From positions 4,650,001-4,714,000 of the forward strand of contig CP143430.1 in NCBI GenBank assembly GCA_039636795.1: a DNA stretch of 64,000 nucleotides, read 5' to 3'. Numbering within the stretch: position 1 is the first letter of the stretch; every line of letters starts with the position of its first letter. Of the stretch, positions 61,209 through 64,000 are shown piece by piece. The notes beneath the pieces are model-generated. The model worked only from the letters and a program-made list of their open reading frames with translations. It searched no databases and was not told the DNA's origin. The translations under genes were made by a program, and so were the position numbers. This stretch comes from Micrococcaceae bacterium Sec5.1. GTDB lineage: Bacteria > Actinomycetota > Actinomycetes > Actinomycetales > Micrococcaceae.

Positions 61209-62453
61209 ATGGGGCGTCGTCGGGGATTTTTCGCGGAAATGCAGCATCAGGCGCGGCTGGCTGAACAGCGACAGCGGGCGGCAGTCCGTGAACACGCGGC
61301 AGCGGCCCGGCGGGCAGAACAGGCTTTCAAGGCGGAGCAAAGGGCAGCTGACGCGTTCCAGAGGGCTTCGGAGGCTGAGCGGAAGCGTTTGCAGAAGGAA
61401 GCCGCCGATGCCCACGTCGCTGCCAAACAGGCTGAAGTGGAGCAACTGAATGCCGAACTTTCTGCGCTATACGACCACGTCGATTCTCTTCTGGAGGCGA
61501 CTCTCGAGGTTGACGACTACGTGGATCTTGAAGCACTCCGGCAGACGGCCAAGCATCCTCCGTTTGATCGGTCACTTGAGATTCCGACGCCTCCCCCTGT
61601 CGTCCTCTTGGATCCCGAAGAGCCAATATTTCAGCCTCCTGCTCCCCCGACTGGGTTGTTTGGCCGGAAGAAGAAGCTGGCTGAAGCGCAGGCACAGGCT
61701 GAAACGGAGTACGCAGCTGCCCGTGGTGCCTGGGAGGAAGAGACGAAGCAACTGCCCGAGCGCCGTCGTCAACTCGCCGAGCGGCACGCAGCAGCTGAGG
61801 CGAAAAGGCAGGAGCAACTTGCGCAGGCACGCAAGGTCTACGAGGCAGAGTGCGCTGCCCGCGAATCGGAAGCCGCCGAACATAATGCGTCTCTTGATCA
61901 GTTGATCGCGAGTTTGGGTTATGGTGTCGTCGATGCCGTGCAGGAGTACGTTGGAATCGTGCTCGCCAACTCCGTGTACCCCGAGTTGTTCGCGGTGGAG
62001 CACGAATCCGAGTTCGATCCTGCAACTGCTGAGCTTGCCTTACGAACGCTCGTGCCGGGCCCGGACAGTGTTCCTACGATCAAGTCTTACAAGTACGTCA
62101 AAGCATCGGATGAAATCACGCCCGTTGCTTTGTCTCAGAAGGATTCAAAGGACCGATATGCCGGTGCCGTGCATCAGGTCGCACTGCGTACGCTGCACGA
62201 AGTTTTTGAAGCCGACCGGCGCCGATTGATCCAGAGCATTTCGTTGGAAGTGGGAACGAATACCATCAACCCGGCGACGGGCCGTGACACTTACATTCCA
62301 TTCGTTGCAGTAGCTGTCCCGCGTGACGTCTTCACCGACATTGATCTTTCAGCAGTCGTACCGTCCGCGACACTTGAACATCTTGGCGCTTCAGTCTCCA
62401 AGAATCCATTCGGTCTGGTTCCTGCCAATGTCTCTGGAGTGCGTTCCTCCTGA
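61209..62453 (+). CDS. Coiled-coil protein, partner of DUF4041/GIY-YIG protein
   Basis: A 414-residue protein from ATG 61209 (GGAAGG six bases upstream). Residues 1-90 are a charged, Ala/Arg/Gln/Glu-rich coiled coil (RAAVREHAAAARRAEQAF), then a hydrophobic-Pro linker (PPFDRSLEIPTPPPVVLLD), another coiled coil, and a C-terminal globular domain (TIKSYKYVKASDEITPVALS; DRYAGAVHQVALRTLHEVF; PATGRDTYIPFVAVAVPRD). No known domain recognised. It shares one base of overlap with the next gene (TGATG), so the two are coupled. Confidence 0.7.
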   Translation: MGRRRGFFAEMQHQARLAEQRQRAAVREHAAAARRAEQAFKAEQRAADAFQRASEAERKRLQKEAADAHVAAKQAEVEQLNAELSALYDHVDSLLEATLEVDDYVDLEALRQTAKHPPFDRSLEIPTPPPVVLLDPEEPIFQPPAPPTGLFGRKKKLAEAQAQAETEYAAARGAWEEETKQLPERRRQLAERHAAAEAKRQEQLAQARKVYEAECAARESEAAEHNASLDQLIASLGYGVVDAVQEYVGIVLANSVYPELFAVEHESEFDPATAELALRTLVPGPDSVPTIKSYKYVKASDEITPVALSQKDSKDRYAGAVHQVALRTLHEVFEADRRRLIQSISLEVGTNTINPATGRDTYIPFVAVAVPRDVFTDIDLSAVVPSATLEHLGASVSKNPFGLVPANVSGVRSS

Positions 62454-63820
62454 TGTCGGCTGAGCAAACAATGATTTTCAATCCTCCGCCGGGGTGGCCA
62501 AAGCCGCCGCCCTCATGGCGCCCTCCGGCCGGGTGGACGCCGGATCCAGCCTGGCCAGCCCCTCCCGAGGGCTGGCTATTATGGCTGCCCGCTGAAACTG
62601 GTGAGGATGACCTCACTCAAACCCCGCCAGCAGCGATTGACACGCAAGACCAATGCGTAGTTCCCATGTCCCGTGGTCAGTCTTCTGAATCAGCCCGGAT
62701 CGCTTTCCTTGAGGCCGAAAATAATCTTTTGAAGCAGCGTCTTGAACAGACCGGGACGGCGGCAGCGTCGTATGTTGAGCTAAACGACGGACTGGTACTG
62801 CAAGAGGTCGGCATCTATCGCTACCACCACCCACTTGAGAACGCGGCCTCCTACCGTGACAGGCTGGGTGAGATCGAAACACGCATCGCTGACCTGGTAC
62901 GGGCCGGTGGCGCTATCATCAAGTCCAACATGTTCACCTTCGACAATTCCTTGGCCAAGGGGCGGCGCATGACCGAGGACTTGGCAAAACTCATGCTTAG
63001 GGCATATAACGCCGAATCTGACAACAGCATCCGGTCACTGAAACTCGGCAACGTCATAACCGCGAAACGGCGCTTGGAAGCATCGCGAGTGGCCATCGCC
63101 AAGCTCGGAGCACTTATGGAAATGCACATCAGCGATGAATTCCATAACCTCCGCTTGGAAGAGATTGAGCTGACAGCTGACTGGTTGATGAAGAAGCAGG
63201 AAGAAAAAGAAGCCCAACGTGAAGAGCGGGCCCGCCTTCGCGAAGAACAACGCGTTGAGAAGGAACTCGCCGAGGAACGCTCCCGGCTGGCCAAGGAACG
63301 TTCGCATCTCATCAATGCCCTTACTGCCCTCGGCGCTTCCGGCCAATATGACACTGAACTTGAACAGCGGCTGAGAGAAGTCGATGAGGCCATCGCCCAG
63401 AATGACTTCCGTGCTGCCAATATCAGGGCCGGGTATATCTATGTGATATCTAACCGGGGAGCCTTTGGCGAAGGAGTTGTGAAGATCGGCCTCACACGCC
63501 GGCTGGAGCCAGAACAACGCGTAGCCGAACTCAGTGGCGCATCTGTCCCCTTCCGATTCGACGTTCACACCCTGTACTTCTCTGAAGATGCAGTCACCCT
63601 TGAGAACGAACTCCACAAACACTTCGCGGCCCGCGCCCTGAACCAGGCAAACCTCCGGAAAGAGTTCTTCTTCGCTACACCAGCCGAGGTACGCGACGTC
63701 CTGGAGCGTAAAATCGGCAACCTGCTCGAGTTCACAGAGCATGCTGACGCAACCGAATACTTCCAGTCTGTCGGTTACTGGCCCCAACGAGACGATAACC
63801 AACTCACCGAACAGAAGTGA
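62453..63820 (+). CDS. DUF4041 protein with C-terminal GIY-YIG/T5orf172-like nuclease domain
   Basis: A 455-residue protein. Residues 9-45 are a Pro/Trp/Gly repeat (PPPGWPKPPPSWRPPAGW). The middle matches DUF4041 (SYRDRLGEIETRIADLVRAG, IKSNMFTFDNSLAKGRRM) with a long Glu/Arg coiled coil near 270-310. The C-terminus has the T5orf172 pattern RAGYIYVISNRGAFGEGVVK, IGLTRRLEPEQRVAEL, LENELHKHFAA and KEFFFATPAEV, i.e. the Y/I-Y, R, and E positions of a GIY-YIG-type nuclease. Phage and defence proteins carry this pair of domains. It ends 180 bases before the window edge. Confidence 0.8.
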   Translation: MSAEQTMIFNPPPGWPKPPPSWRPPAGWTPDPAWPAPPEGWLLWLPAETGEDDLTQTPPAAIDTQDQCVVPMSRGQSSESARIAFLEAENNLLKQRLEQTGTAAASYVELNDGLVLQEVGIYRYHHPLENAASYRDRLGEIETRIADLVRAGGAIIKSNMFTFDNSLAKGRRMTEDLAKLMLRAYNAESDNSIRSLKLGNVITAKRRLEASRVAIAKLGALMEMHISDEFHNLRLEEIELTADWLMKKQEEKEAQREERARLREEQRVEKELAEERSRLAKERSHLINALTALGASGQYDTELEQRLREVDEAIAQNDFRAANIRAGYIYVISNRGAFGEGVVKIGLTRRLEPEQRVAELSGASVPFRFDVHTLYFSEDAVTLENELHKHFAARALNQANLRKEFFFATPAEVRDVLERKIGNLLEFTEHADATEYFQSVGYWPQRDDNQLTEQK

Positions 63821-64000
63821 ATGCCACCCTATGGCCAACGCAGCACTTTAACTGGCGTACACGGTTATTCGTGAGGCGGGAGTAGACGGTTTTCGAAGGA
63901 TGGCTGGACTCAGCCTGAACCCGGAGTACTGCATTGCAAGGCTTGCAAGCTTGGCAAACTGGCTCTGGTAGGAAAATTGGGTGCTGCCGTAATGCAGGGA
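63821..64000. other. Non-coding edge, nothing recognised
   Basis: No open frame, tRNA or repeat recognised in the last 180 bases. A gene could begin beyond the window. Confidence 0.5.

Noticed and set aside
60883..61209. Open frame of 108 codons after AbiEi
   Set aside because: The frame has no AbiEii similarity and is Arg/Ser-rich; the AbiEii-like sequence is in the frame starting at 60920, which ends early.

Overview
The window is high-GC DNA with the gene density, overlapping stop/start junctions (ATGA, GTGA) and GTG/TTG starts of a high-GC Gram-positive. Protein features (MmyB-type XRE regulator, heterodimeric ABC exporter pair, CYTH/CHAD protein, AvrD-type protein, daptide-type RiPP genes) suggest a soil actinobacterium of the Arthrobacter/Paenarthrobacter group (Micrococcaceae). 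No rRNA, tRNA, CRISPR array or insertion sequence was recognised.

Layout. 1-6.9 kb: a truncated secreted GH16-type protein, a Nudix hydrolase, a MOSC protein, a two-subunit ABC exporter and an XRE regulator. 7.0-8.4 kb: P-loop ATPase and azoreductase. 8.6-13.6 kb: a HAD phosphatase, HxlR regulator and type II thioesterase face, across a perfect terminator hairpin, a flavodoxin-ACP-KASIII-AvrD operon, which looks like a small lipid-derived metabolite locus. 13.8-20.5 kb: alpha/beta hydrolase, CYTH-CHAD protein, SRPBCC protein, an acidic protein and a tightly overlapped operon (small membrane protein, lipoprotein, atypical Nramp transporter, two PRC-barrel-like proteins). 20.8-25.2 kb: IclR regulator divergent from a MatC-type carrier, a class III CoA-transferase and an enoyl-CoA hydratase. 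25.3-28.8 kb: a dTMP-kinase-like gene, then an NrtR-like Nudix regulator divergent from an SPFH protein and a NAD-kinase-like protein, with two palindromic operators between them. 28.9-33.7 kb: a coherent tartrate/D-malate catabolic set (LysR, dehydrogenase, DctA carrier, glycerate kinase). 34.6-39.8 kb: LacI-controlled ABC importer without its own ATPase, plus a nucleoside hydrolase. 40-41.8 kb: secreted gamma-glutamyltransferase.

41.8-52.7 kb is the centrepiece: a minus-strand ribosomally synthesised peptide (RiPP) cluster of the daptide type. It has an RRE protein, a class III aminotransferase, an iron-ADH-type oxidative decarboxylase, three short precursor peptides with a shared leader and C-terminal Thr, a SAM methyltransferase, an M50 protease and an ABC exporter. 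A YcaO cyclodehydratase-family gene is embedded in the same overlapping operon, which suggests a hybrid daptide/YcaO product. Two of the precursors were too short to appear as obvious open frames.

52.7-55.4 kb: lipoprotein and orphan membrane proteins, more AT-rich than the rest. 55.5-60.3 kb: MHS-type transporter, acyl-CoA synthetase and enoyl-CoA hydratase divergent from a LysR regulator. 60.4-64 kb: an AbiEi-type antitoxin followed by a truncated AbiEii remnant, then a two-gene module (coiled-coil protein plus a DUF4041/GIY-YIG-type protein) that may be a defence element.
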